A stretch of 64,000 nucleotides of DNA from Piliocolobus tephrosceles (GCF_002776525.5 NC_045438.1:151411777-151475776), one strand, 5' to 3'; counted from the first letter of the stretch, positions 45,031 through 56,164 are shown. Program-made: numbers and translations. Notes: a model not told the origin generated them from the letters alone.

Positions 45031-46660
45031 AAAAAGTACAAAATGTTGATGCTAGAAGTCAAAGTAGACCCCAAAAATGGAGAAACATGCTTTGTTAATG
45101 CATTGGAACACTAAATATAGTTAAGACACCAATAGTTGTCAAATTGATCTATAGATTCAGAATGATTCCAATAAGATAATCCCAGCAGAATTTTGTAGAA
45201 ATACACAAACTGATTGTAAAATTTAGTGAATATTGAAGGAACTACCATAGCCAAAGCAATTTTGTAATAGAACAGCCATTACTGGATTTTATGACTTACA
45301 GTAATCTAGACAGTGATTTTTGCATAAGGATACACACATAGCTCAATGGAATAGAAAATACAATCCAGAAATAGAGTCACACAAACATGGTCAACTTATT
45401 TTTGATAAAGGTGTAAAGACTAAATGGAAACAGGAGAGTTGTTTTAACAAATGGTCCTGGAACAATCGGTCATCTATAAACCTTATACCTTATAAAATAT
45501 TTTACTTAAAATAGACTTTATACTTAAGCCTAACATTTTTTTTAATTACAAAAATTTTAGAAGAAAACGAGAAAATCTCTGTGATCTTGGATTGGGCAGT
45601 TTTTGGGATGGTGTCAACAAAAACATGATCCATAAAAGAAAAAATGATAAAGTAGACTTAAAAACTAAAAAATTTTGCTCTCTAGAGGATAATGGTAAGA
45701 GAATGAAAAAACAAGTGAGAGACAGGGATAAAATATGTGCAAATCTCATATGCATCAAAGGACTGCTACCTAGAATGCATAAATAACTCTCAAAACTCAA
45801 TAAACAATTTAAAAATGGAATCCTAATAGATACTGTCCAAGTAAGATAGAAGGATGTCAAACAAGTACATGAAAAAATGCTCAACACCATTACTTCGTGA
45901 GGAAATGCAAATTAAAAGCACAGTGAACTACCACTATGCATCTATTAGAATGGCTAAAATAAAAATAAATATATAAAATTTACAATTCCAAGTGATGGTG
46001 AGGAAACAAAAGCAACTCGAACTTTCATACACTGCTGGTGGGACTGTGGAATGAGGCAGTCGTTCCGGGAAACAGTTTGACAGTTATAAAGTAAAACACG
46101 CCCTTAACGTAAGATCCAGCAATCCCACTCCTAGGTATTTAACCTAGATATATAAAAAACTCATGTTCACACAGAAACCTGTACACACACGTTTATAGAA
46201 GCATTCTTCATAGTCACACAAACCAGGAAGCAATCCAAATGTCACTCAATGGATGAATGCATTTACAAAACTATGGTGTATCTACGCAGTGGAATATTAC
46301 TCAGTAATAAAATGATACCAACTATGTGGATGAATCTCAAATGCATTACGCTGACTAAGAGAAGCCAGGATCAGGGCCACATGCTGCCTTGTCTCATTTA
46401 TATTACATTCCGGAAAAAGACTACCAGTAATTTACCAGGGGAAAGGGTAGGGGAAGGTTTGACTACAAACGTAGTATGAGGGAGTTTTCAGAGGCAATAG
46501 AACTGTTCTGTATCCTGTTTGTGGTGGTGATTTCATGAATTTGTGCATGTGTTAAAACTAATTGAACTGTACAACCAAAAGAGCTACTTTTACAGTATGT
46601 AAATGTTAAAAACAAGCAATACTATACTTAGATTATAAAGAACTTCAAGAAAGGGACTAT

Positions 46661-46811
46661 AGCTGGATGCAGTGGCTCACGCCAATAATTATACCACTTT
46701 GGAAGGCTGAGGCAAGAGGATCCACTTGAGTTCAGGAGTTTGAGACCAGACTGGGCAACATATTGAGAACTCCATCTCTAAAAAAATTTAAAAAGATAAA
46801 AAAAAAAGAAA
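46661..46811 (+). mobile_element. Free left Alu monomer (FLAM-like)
   Basis: About 130 bases of Alu left arm (GATGCAGTGGCTCACGCCAA, GAGTTTGAGACCAGACTGGG) followed directly by an A-rich tail, with no right arm. This fits a FLAM or a 3'-shortened old Alu. Confidence 0.8.
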
Positions 46812-47039
46812 GTATTATAAAATTCAGGATAGTGGTTGCTTTTGGTGAGGTGAAGAAGTTGTGTTTGGATTGGGGAATGTGGAGGAAATTTTTAGGATGG
46901 CTGGCAAAGTTTTGTTTTTCTTTACCTAGTACTTATTCCTTAGGCTGTACATTTTAGTGGCTTTTCTGTATCTATAGTTTATCTAACAATTAACAGCTAT
47001 GTAGATATTGAGTAAATAAAGTGGCAACAAAAATTTCAG

Positions 47040-48050
47040 TATGGTTTTACATAGAATGTGTCAAGCTAAAGAAGAAAAACAGTAACAATGACTACGAAAG
47101 CATGGGGAATTGCATTCCCAGGTATCAAATATTACCACAAAGTTAAGATGATTAACACGTGGTTTTAGTTTAGGAAAGGACATGAGCTCATTGAGCAATA
47201 GAATAGAAGACAGAGTTGAGAAGCACACCCATGCATATGTGTCAACCTGAGTAGCACAGAGCAGACATTTAAGAGTTGAGGGAAAGGATGGATTATTTAA
47301 TTACTTGTGCTAGAATAACTGATTATCCAGATTTTAACAATTATCTCACTGCCTCATACCATATGCAAATATAATTTCCAGTAAGGTTAGCAACTTAAAC
47401 ATAAAAGAGGAAAATTATAAACACTTAATATAATATGACAGAATATCATTATGACTTCCAGGTAGGAAAGCATTTCTTAAGCTTAAAAAAGCACAAAGCC
47501 TAAAAGGAAAAATGTGTAAATGGAAATTAAAGACATCTGTTTTATGAAACTCTATTATAAAACAACTGAAAAAGATCCATAAGTTAGGAGAAATTAGTTT
47601 CTCAAATTATGAGTGACACAGGACTAGTATCCAGAAAATTCAAATTAGAATGAAAATGAGATACCCCTGCACACTAAAGTGACTGTCAAAAATCGAAAAG
47701 GTAATACCAAGTATTGACAATGATATACAACATCAGGAACCTTCATCTACTGCTGGTGTGAATGTCAACTGACACAACCACTTTGGAAAACAATTTGCAC
47801 TGCCTAGCAGTGTAAGAAAAGTGCAGCAATGATTAACATGAAATTTGAAAAGGGAGGAAAAAGGAGACATCTGGATGGGGAATTCAGAGAAGTTCTAAGG
47901 TACTGGTAACACTCTGTCTCAAGCTGGATGACAAGTGTTGGGGCATTTGTATTAGTAGACCTTAAACACTACACGTGTGTTTTGTACACTCCTTTGTGTG
48001 TGTGATCTATTAGAAGGTTTCCAAAAACCTTCTAATGGCACATTATCAGC
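47040..48050 (+). mobile_element. Very old L1M (L1ME-like) remnant
   Basis: GGGGAATTGCATTCCCAGGT, GATTATTTAATTACTTGTG, TAGGAAAGCATTTCTTAAGC, ACTGCTGGTGTGAATGTCAA and ACAACCACTTTGGAAAACAA are in ORF2 order, with 3' UTR-like GGTACTGGTAACACTCTGTC near 47900. It lies in tandem after the previous L1M in the same orientation. A perfect hairpin sits near its end at 48009-48036. Confidence 0.65.
48009..48036. repeat. Perfect 12-bp stem hairpin
   Basis: ATTAGAAGGTTT, loop CCAA, then AAACCTTCTAAT, an exact reverse complement. There is no U run after the stem, so it is not a bacterial-type terminator. Confidence 0.95.
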
Positions 48051-48084
48051 AGCATTTTCAAATGTGCTGAATGACTCCATATTA

Positions 48085-48180
48085 TTTATTAAACACAGGT
48101 TTTCCTAAACACCTATGTTATGCCAAGTATGTGCAAGATCTTTTGAGGTATATAAGAAAAGTGCGATTTGAATGTTTTAC
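48085..48180 (-). repeat. Possible L2 tail, antisense
   Basis: TAAACACCTATGTTATGCCA then AGTATGTGCAAGATCTTTTG resembles an antisense L2 end ('gagcacctactatgtgccaggcact'). Weak. Confidence 0.4.
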
Positions 48181-48885
48181 ATCAAGAAGGTATTCATGTA
48201 TTTGTATGAAAAATTGAATGAAAAGTCAGAAAAACACAAAGCTTGTTTCCTGCATAAAAGATTTAGAATTTTATTCAGAAGATGAGAACATGCAATAGGG
48301 GGCCTTGGAGACCTTTAGATTGCTCTTCAAGAGGGGGATATGGTGTGTCAAAGATGTGCACTCTGGGGGAGAACTAATGCACCATCACTGCACCTCAAAC
48401 AACCTAGATCTCCACAGTCACATGTAAGGGAAATTTCATTAGGCTTTTAAGTCCACAATATAAAAACACTGGGCAATATATTTTAAATAGAAGTGCAACA
48501 GGCACATTGGCTATAATAAACAGAAATTTGTTTTACAGGCAGTTTCTTAGGGTTGCTGTATTCTAAATGGTGAAATACACCTACTTATCTATTTAGCATA
48601 AAGAAGCTAAAGGAAGTAAGACTCCACCTTTTTTTTTCATCCATTCCATTTTATTATAGCTCACCTGCATTTCAACTTTCTGCCATAATCTTGGCACCTT
48701 GATATCCTCCTACTTCCTGCAGTCCTTTCAGAAATGGAACAGTGAAAACTTACTAGCTTACTATTGGATTGGGAAGATCCAGTGGATTGCTCTCTGGTAA
48801 TCTTTTGGGGCTCACAAAATGGTCTCCCATTGGGATTTCTGCATTCTCTTCTGAATCTCACAGTTGAAGCTGAGTATAACTATCA
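48181..48885. other. No gene seen; unassigned
   Basis: AT-rich, no repeat named. The 66-codon antisense frame at 48661-48861 has no recognised domain. Confidence 0.45.
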
Positions 48886-49194
48886 GGCCATGGTGGGCAC
48901 AGTGGCTCCTGCCTATAATCCCAGCATGTTGGAAGACTAAAGCAGGAGGATCACTTGAGACCAGGAGTTTAAGACCAGCCTGGGCAACATAGTGAGAACC
49001 TGTCTCTACAAAATTTTTAAAAGTTAGCCCAGCATGGTGGCATGCACCTGTAGTCCTAGCTACTCAGGAGGCTGAGGTGGGAGGATCACTTGAATCCAGG
49101 AGTTTGAGGATATAGTGAACTGTGATTGCACCACTGTACTCCAGCCTGGGTGACAGAGCAAGACCCTGTCTCTAAAACAAACCCAAAATCAAAA
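48886..49194 (+). mobile_element. AluJ
   Basis: Highly diverged full Alu (ATCACTTGAGACCAGGAGTT, AGTTAGCCCAGCATGGTGGC) with tail AAAACAAACCCAAAATCAAA. Old type. Confidence 0.92.
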
Positions 49195-50059
49195 CCTAGG
49201 TGGGCATATAATTTGATATCCAAAATGGGACACTTTTGAAAATGTCATTGGTGATTACTTGAGGTAATATACTTGAGGAATATTACTTGAGTGTGTAAAT
49301 TAGGGCCATCCTAGACAAAGAGGGACACATGTCATCCTAGTCATCACCAAACTAGAATGCATTGAGAAGCTCAATCAGGAGGGCAATGGGCACTGAAACT
49401 TTGGGTGAGGAGTGGTGACAGGTGCCATGGATGTTTGCTCAGGTAAAGAGATGGAGACAAGGCGCTGTGACCACTTGGTGAACTGTGTGCACTGGGTGTG
49501 TAGTAGAATGGGACAGCTTCTGTAAGCCTGTGCTTTATGGCTCATGGATATACAGATTCCTACAGAACAGCACAGCTCAATCAATGTTGTGTATGTGTTG
49601 GAGGTGACAGTGTCTCTGTTTGTGGTGTGAGGGTCTGCAGGTGAGGGTGTGTGGCAGAAGCAACTTTTGTCAAAGTCCCCTTCTTTTTGCTCACTTTCTG
49701 GATATTGCTCTATTTTTACAGTGAGGCTGAGTTTCACAGAGTTGGCCCACTGCCCGCCTTTCTTAAGTAGGCATAAAATCTGCATTCCTTCTACTTTTTC
49801 TTCCTGAGTCCTAACAGTTTATGAAGTTACACCCATGGGTCATGAGCGCATGTGGAGGTGCTGGTTAGATATCTTTGCTTGAGAGAACAGACAAAATCAG
49901 AGAAGAACAGAGGGCTATGCAAGGCACGAGAAAATAAATGCATAATATACAGCCAAACAGAAGCAGAAAGTTCCCAGAAACAATCTTACCTTAATATACA
50001 GCAACTCTGCCCTCAACTCTTCCCCTCCGTACCTTGCTCATTAGTCTGTGCTATGCACA
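49195..50059. other. No gene supported; contains a 136-codon frame
   Basis: Repeat-free as far as I can tell. The minus-strand ATG frame at 49375-49785 (136 codons) is the longest outside transposable elements. It has seven cysteines but no recognised motif, signal peptide or repeat. A frame this long in a stretch of moderate GC is not rare by chance. No promoter or poly-A context was identified. Confidence 0.4.
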
Positions 50060-50850
50060 CACCTGATGTTCTTTCATTTATTAACTAAACGTAGTTACTG
50101 AGTCCTTGCTATGTGCCATTCTACATGCTGGAGATAGAGTGTTGAACAAGACAGGCAGGCTGTATACCTTCATAGCAGTGGAGGCAGACAATAAACACAC
50201 TAAAGTTGAGATGATGTCACAGAGCGCGGTGTGCTTTGTAACTGTAGAAGCTTAATTAACACTTACTGAGTGCTTACTCTGTCAGATGTTGATTTACATG
50301 ATCTGTGTCTGTTATTCACATAATCCTCCCAGCAGTTTTATGCTGCAAGTGAAAATATTATCATCTCCATTTTATAGATGAGAAAACTGAGGCACAGAAA
50401 GAAGGATTAGGTCACTTTCCAAGGTCACACTGTCAATAAGTGGTAAAAGTGGTAAAACTAAAAGGTAAATATGGATCATCTGATTCTTGAGTCCACATTC
50501 TTAACTATTATATCACATGAACTTCTGCACTGCTTGAAGGATAACAGGCCAGCACAAAAGTAGAAAGTGCAAGGTGCTAAGAGGCTGTGTCTGGGATGAA
50601 GAGCTTGCTTTAAATGGGGTGATCAAGAAAGACCTCTCTGAGGAGGGGGCATTTGAGTTGAACCTAAGTAATGGGAAGTTGTTGAACATGCAGAGATCTG
50701 AGGGTAGAATTTTCCAGGCAGTGCAATCGGCTATTCCAAGGATGCTAAGGCAGAAAGAACCTGAATTGTTTGAGGGACAGAAAGAGGGCAAATGGGGTGG
50801 TCATGATCTTTGTGAAAAAGGGATCCAAATTTAAAAGAGAAAATTCTGGT
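50060..50850 (-). repeat. L2 3' region, antisense, split by an MIR
   Basis: The left part has TACTGAGTCCTTGCTATGTG, TACATGCTGGAGATAGAGTG and TTGAACAAGACAGGCAGGCT. After the MIR it goes on with AAAGACCTCTCTGAGGAGGG, GCATTTGAGTTGAACCTAAG and ATTTTCCAGGCAGTGCAATC. These follow an L2 read backwards from its tail. Confidence 0.75.
50228..50520 (-). repeat. MIR inside L2, antisense
   Basis: Long MIR copy: ACACTTACTGAGTGCTTACT, CATAATCCTCCCAGCAGTTT, TTATAGATGAGAAAACTGAG, GGTCACTTTCCAAGGTCACA, ending TTCTTAACTATTATATCACA. Confidence 0.9.
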
Positions 50851-50889
50851 TTACTATCTTATCAGTTTCTTCATCTATGCAAAGGGGTG

Positions 50890-51018
50890 ACATGTTTCTC
50901 CAGCAAGTATTTGGTTATTCAGTGGAATCGTTCTTACAGGCAAGTCAGGATAAATGCTTGATTCTTTCCCCCTTGCAATTATTATCTTTATTAAAGCTCA
51001 AATTATTCCATATTTGAC
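50890..51018 (+). repeat. Unassigned repeat, copy B of an inverted pair
   Basis: TATTTGGTTATTCAGTGGAA, GGCAAGTCAGGATAAATGCT, AATTATTATCTTTATTAAAG and CATATTTGACC match the reverse of 42331-42460. Confidence 0.75.
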
Positions 51019-51139
51019 CTTACCCACTTGTTATAGAATATAAAGAGATCATGGTAGCCATTATTATAATCACTGTTATTAACAATACATCCATAGTAAA
51101 TAAAGCCGGGCCAGCTTGCCTTTTTTCATAAGAACATGC

Positions 51140-51328
51140 CCCTGTTCTAGTCAGCGCTTAATCAGAAAGGCACTGTGTAGTGAGCTCAACAGCCATGTAA
51201 TTTGAAGTTATCATGTCTATCTTGTAAGGTAACTATTCTTGTCATCATGTAGATGAGGAAATGAAGGCTCTCTGAGGTTGAATAACATTACCAAAGTCAA
51301 ATATCTAATGTAAGTAATACGATCGCAA
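51140..51328 (-). repeat. MIR, antisense, diverged
   Basis: CATGTAGATGAGGAAATGAA, GCTCTCTGAGGTTGAATAAC and ATTACCAAAGTCAAATATCT form the antisense MIR core. Confidence 0.75.
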
Positions 51329-51330
51329 TT

Positions 51331-51542
51331 TTATTTTTTATTTCTTTGAGACAGGGTCTCACTCTGTCACCCAGGCTGGAGTGCAGTGGCATGATCACGG
51401 CTCACTGCAGCCTCAATTTCCCAAGTTCAGATGATTCTCCCACCTTAGCCTACCAAGTAGCTGTGACTACAGGTGCACCACCATGCTCAGCTAATTTTTG
51501 TATTTTTTGCAGAGATGGGAGTCTCACTATGTTGCCCAGGCT
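51331..51542 (-). mobile_element. AluJ, 5' truncated, antisense
   Basis: T-rich tail (TTATTTTTTATTTCTTTGAG), then the right arm and part of the left, stopping at GTTGCCCAGGCT. The 5' end is absent. Confidence 0.88.
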
Positions 51543-51544
51543 AA

Positions 51545-54060
51545 GATTGCCATTTTAACTCAGTTTTTTCTTGCTTCTTGCTTCAAAGAAACTGATGTTT
51601 CTTCTACACCATACCTCTTTGCAAACTCATCCGGAGCAGGCAGGGAGCAATGGTTTTATCTGTATTATAGTGTCGCCTGCAGATGCAGACACTGTGATAA
51701 ATCATTTTTAGATGGAGAATCTGATGATCATGATGATAATACTGGAATGATGATGATAAAGTAGAACAAAGTGAATTGGAGAAATGAATTGCTTCAGCCA
51801 TGTTCCTGTCCTCAGGTGTTCAGCTGCTTCTGATAAAAGCACAATCTTCCACTGCTCTTAACGCTGTGTAGGCTTGGCCTGAGAGAATCAAGAATAAAGC
51901 TGATTGCAAACTTGGTGCATAACAGAGAAAATAAAGACATCATTTACTGACTGATTTGGACTAAGAAAAGATGTATTTACTTGCAGTTTATTATGTTGAA
52001 TGTGACAGGCATACATTTGTGCTTTTTATTGAATGATGACTTACTACATACAGGAATTGGTGCAATTTGTAATGCAGATTATGTTTTTAAACAAAAAAGG
52101 GTGCAAATACACTGATGGCTGTCACATGACTCGCTCTGCACTTCTCAAAAAGTGGCTGGAGCGTGGGCGGAACGACAAATATACCCTAGATGCACAAATG
52201 TAATTTCCAAAGAAGATGATTCTGGGCAGCTTCCAATTCAGTCGGGCAGATTTAGACAGAAGAAATCCATGGCTAAGAAAAGCTAAGTATCCTAAAATAG
52301 CAGGAATTGGAGTAGGATCATGTGAATCACTCCCATTAACTGCTGAGATGCCTCCAGACAGAGCAAGAAGAGCCACAGCTAAAATCAGGATGTGGCGTGA
52401 AAGCATCCATGTTGGATCTCTGTAAGATTCCCAAAGTTAAATACCTGGGAATCCCATTTTCCTTCTAATGATGGGAGGTGGGAGCACGGGAAAGACGGAG
52501 GAATCTCCATTCTATGTGAAATGCAATGGAATGAGGGCTTGGCTCACAGCTGATTTTCTGAGTAATGAGTTTGGTGACCTCACCAGCTTCTAGGCATTGG
52601 GCCAGATCTTGTCTCGTGATTGCACATTTGTACAATTCCTCGAGGATGCAGATTTGGGTTTTCCACTTGAAGTGGGTTTGTGAATTTACGAGTGGGCAGG
52701 ATTCAGTCTATTTTCCCTGATAATCAGCCATCATATTTGTTTCCCTCAAAACATAATTGCATTTAAAACATCCTAGTTTCTTTGAAATGAAGGCAAATTT
52801 TATTAATTGCTTTTCTTCATCTGACTGTTTGGGCTTTACAGCTCACTTCCTCCAATGATCCAGCCATTAAGGAGTGTTCATTCATGCTAACAGCTTCCAT
52901 TTAAACTGCTTCTGAGTAATATTAGTGGGAATGGATGATTAAAGGGGCAACCCATGCAAATATTTGAAAATAAATAGAAACATTTTTATTCCGAGGCTTT
53001 TATTTGCCTTGGAGGAAGGCAAAGCTGGGTATGACATAATTTTCAAATTATGTTTTACGGCTTTCTCATTTCAAATATGAGTCTCTTTTGTTTAACGGAG
53101 ATGTCGTGGCCTGGGAAAAATGACATCTCAGAATGGTTTCTTCTCTTACGATCTTGGCGCTTCACAATTATTAATAATTATTCTATGGAGATTTTGACTC
53201 TGACCTCCCCCAGTTGGTAATTTACTATAGGCAACTTTCCCTCCTAATAATCTGTGGGGCCTACCCCTTAGCTCACACCTGTTGCAAAGCCCTGGCTCTT
53301 GTGCAAGAGCCCCCCAGTGCATTTCAAAGAAAGGCTCAGCTTGCCAGCTCTTATCAAAAGTTACCACAGATCACGATTCCATTTAAGGCCTGGGTGCAGT
53401 GTCGGAGGCTAGAACAACTCTGCGTCTACACTGCAAATCCCTGCCCAGAGAATTCATGCTGCAACCAGTGCACAGCAGCCGGCCGGTGCCTGTTTTGCAC
53501 AGTGGTGAGGCGGCGGGTCTATTTTTAGGCAGCCGATGGTACATTTGCCTTCCACAGATCTGCTTTCCCCCCTCTGATTACAAAAAGAGGGCCTGCGTCT
53601 TTGCAAATGAAAATCAGTGGGTGAACCAAGGAGTGCCAGCGCACTGTGAGCCCTCTTTGTTCCTCAAAGGCTCCAAGACCCTGTGCACCGATGCCCCGCC
53701 TTGCCTCAAAAACTGCTATTTGGACGCAGAGGTGTTTTGACCAAAGGCATTTGGTCTTTTGTTTTGTTTTGTTTTGTTTCATATTCCAGGCAGGACATGA
53801 AATAGGAAAAAAGGAATGGAAATTGCCATTTCCACCCTCCCCACAACTTTCCTGCCATGACCACTCTCAGGCATGGCCATGTACCTCCAGATCCCTGTAG
53901 GACAAGCCCGGGGGCTGCGTGGGTGGGGGCAGCAGTAAGGAGAATGAAGCGGGCAGAGAGGCACCCACTTGTCCTCAAGTAGAAGCAAACAAGTGGCATC
54001 AGGATCCTTTCCATTCTCCTCCTGAACCACTGCCAGCTTGGGTGAACTTTCCTAGGACCA
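51545..54060. other. Longest repeat-free block; no gene supported
   Basis: About 2.5 kb without a recognisable transposable element, with GC rising in 53.2-54.0 kb. Frames noted: 52122-52406 (minus, ATG, 94 codons, hydrophobic N-terminus), 53214-53528 (plus, cysteine-rich end) and 53399-53740 (plus, but its first codon is GTG, so not a normal eukaryotic start). A perfect MEF2-type site, CTATTTTTAG, is at 53519-53528, and a SOX-like CTTTTGTTT is at 53085-53093. It could contain conserved noncoding DNA or an unrecognised exon. Neither can be shown from the sequence alone. Confidence 0.45.
53519..53528 (+). promoter_or_regulatory. MEF2-type binding motif
   Basis: CTATTTTTAG fits the MEF2 consensus YTAWWWWTAR exactly. 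It stands in the repeat-free, GC-richer block and directly after a GC-rich patch. A single 10-base match can occur by chance, so this is only a candidate. Confidence 0.3.
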
Positions 54061-54062
54061 GT

Positions 54063-54532
54063 ACTAATGTCTGTGGGGAAGGGACTGCTGTAATAAAGTG
54101 CCACAGATGAGGGCTAAACAGGAGAAATGGATCTCTCACAGTTCTGCAGGCTGCAAGTCTGAGATGAAGGATCATCTGGGCTGGTTGCTTCTGAGGGCTG
54201 CGAGGGAGAAGCTGTCCCAGGCTTCGCCCCTGCTTCTGGTGGTTTGCCTTCAGTCTTTGGCATTCCTTGGCTTGTAGAAGCATCACCCCACTATCTGCCT
54301 TCATCTCCACTTGGAGGTCTCTGTGTGTGGATGTGTCTGTGTCCAAATTTCCTCTTTTTATAAGGACACCGGTCATGTTGGATTAGGCCCATCTTAATGA
54401 CCTCATTCTAACTTGATAACCTCTATAAAGGTCATCAGAATGTGACCTTTTCCAAACAAAGTCACATTTGGAGGTTCTGGGGATTAGGACTTCAGCATAT
54501 CTGTTTTGAGAGGACACAGTTCAACCCATAAC
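54063..54532 (-). mobile_element. MaLR (MLT1-type) LTR, antisense
   Basis: GATCTCTCACAGTTCTGCAG, TCTGTGTCCAAATTTCCTCT, TTTTATAAGGACACCGGTCA, CTTAATGACCTCATTCTAAC, CAAAGTCACATTTGGAGGTT and CACAGTTCAACCCATAACA are in antisense MLT1 order. The LTR stands alone with no internal region. Confidence 0.82.
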
Positions 54533-55495
54533 AGAACCCATGTTAAATTTCTTTTATAAATTCTATCATCTGTGCAAGTGCAACCTCTAGCACATTGGCC
54601 ATGATGCTCTTCCCAAATTCGCAGCTGCTGCTGGTAACCTGGGGTGGGGTGATGGATGCTCTTGGCATTCTTTGAGCCTAGCATGCCACAGAAGAGTGAG
54701 ACGTTTTCCTTGCCTCTGGCTTTATCTTTTCCACACTTCTCTCTGAAGAGAAAAGATAATACTGAGGCTATTAACTTGGTACTTGTGTCAAGGATCAAGG
54801 CCCATAAGGGAAGGTAGGTTTATTCAGCCAACGCTTGCTGTAAAGACCCACAGTAGCTGGCTGGCCCTGAAGGCAGAGCCCTCTGCTCCTACATAGGCAG
54901 AAGCAAATTGTACTGGCAGCTTCCCCTTCTCCCCAGATCTGCCACTCACACCTGTGCACCCTCCTTCCACCTGCACACCAGAAAGGGTGGGGGAGTCGGC
55001 ACTGTTGTGGGTGTCCCAGATCAGAACTCACTTCCTGAGTCTCAGGTTTGCAAGTGGTATTGTTTCTTACCTGCTGGACTCTGCATCTGGCCATCCTGCC
55101 CACTGGGCCAGCTCTCCAAGCTACCTGGATCAATAGGGACTGCCTGATTCTTTATGTATATTTTTTCTCAGGAATTTGATTCCTTGATTATCATAGTTAT
55201 AACCAGATCCTACCTGGCAAGCAGGCTCTGGGGCTTGACCCCATCCGTACTGAGCATTTCAATGTCCCCTCCTAGAATCTTTCCGTTTACCAGAGAGCCA
55301 ATAGGTCAGTGGATGTGGAAAGAAATGGTTGTCTTGCTTTCCTCACAGGCTCATTGGCTGGACCAAAGGCTTGCTGTGACCTGTAGGATGTTTCACAAAC
55401 ATTAAGTGCTGCTATAATTAGAGCTGATGACATAATACGCAATATAAACAGAACACTATATTCTTGTTAACGTGTGGTTCTCAGGATAGCCCAGT
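54533..55495. other. No gene seen; unassigned
   Basis: Moderate GC, with frames of 60-112 codons on both strands (longest 54795-55133, minus) that carry no recognised domain. No repeat named. Confidence 0.45.
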
Positions 55496-55496
55496 G

Positions 55497-56022
55497 CATT
55501 ATTCAGTGTTCTTCAGAGAAATTGAACCAACAGGATGTATATGTAGTAGACAGATATAAGGGGGGATTTATTATAGTAATTGGCTCGTGAGATTATGGAG
55601 ACTGAGAAGTCCTCTGATCTGCTGTCTGTAAGCTGTAGAACCAGGAAAACTGGTGGTGTAATTTCATCAGAATCCGAAGGCCTGCGAACTGGGGTAGCCA
55701 ATGGTGTAATTGCTTGTTGAGTCTGCAGGCCCAAGATCTACAGTAGGAGCTCTGATGTTTGAGGGCAGGAGGAGATGGATGTCCAGGCTGAAGGAGAGAG
55801 TATTTGCCCTTCCTCCACCTTTCCGTTCTGTGTGAGCCCTCCGTGGATTGGAGGATGCTGCCCACAGCCATCATCACTTAGTGAGTGATCTTTACTCAGT
55901 CTGTTGATTCAAGTGCTAATCTCTTCTGGAAGCATCATCACAAACAACCCAGATATCATGTTTTACCAGCTCTCTGGACATCCCTTAGTCCAGTCAAGGT
56001 GACACACAAAATTAATCATCAT
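55497..56022 (-). mobile_element. Solo LTR-like repeat, antisense, family not named
   Basis: GATTTATTATAGTAATTGGC, GATTATGGAGACTGAGAAGT, CATCAGAATCCGAAGGCCTG, GGCAGGAGGAGATGGATGTC, CATCCCTTAGTCCAGTCAAG and TGACACACAAAATTAATCAT are a familiar dispersed repeat. Its element sense begins near the right end with TGATGATTAATTTTGTGTGTC and has an AATAAATC-type poly-A word near the left. Confidence 0.65.
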
Positions 56023-56160
56023 GCCCAGTAAGCTATTGGTCATTTCCATTTCCAAATGAAGAGATGAAGATAAGAATTGAAGTGAAGGTGCAGAGTTAGT
56101 AAGGGATCCAAAGTTAAGATTTTAGATTTTAAATTAGCATTCTTTCCAATGTTCCAGAAG
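56023..56160 (-). repeat. Possible MIR, antisense
   Basis: TTCCAAATGAAGAGATGAAG, GTGAAGGTGCAGAGTTAGTA and AGGGATCCAAAG loosely follow antisense MIR. Weak. Confidence 0.4.
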
Positions 56161-56164
56161 GGAT

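Larger units (their letters stand above)
43640..47020 (+). mobile_element. L1M element with two Alus and an Alu monomer
   Basis: An old mammalian L1 in sense from ORF2 (CATGGATTTTATCTCAGAAT near 43780 is the region before the catalytic box) to its 3' UTR. Recognisable words: AATAAGGTGCAAACATATTA, GATCTATAGATTCAGAATGA, CTGCTGGTGGGACTGTGGAA, CAATGGATGAATGCATTTAC, and after a FLAM at 46661 the tail GATAGTGGTTGCTTTTGGTG. Interrupted at 43957-44263, 44745-45030 and 46661-46811. Many stops. Confidence 0.85.

Noticed and set aside
48009..48036. Hairpin as a transcription terminator
   Set aside because: It is a eukaryotic window, there is no T run after the stem, and there is no gene upstream.
53399..53740. 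113-codon frame as a protein-coding gene
   Set aside because: The first codon is GTG, there is no recognised domain and the frame overlaps another open frame. Kept only as a finding.
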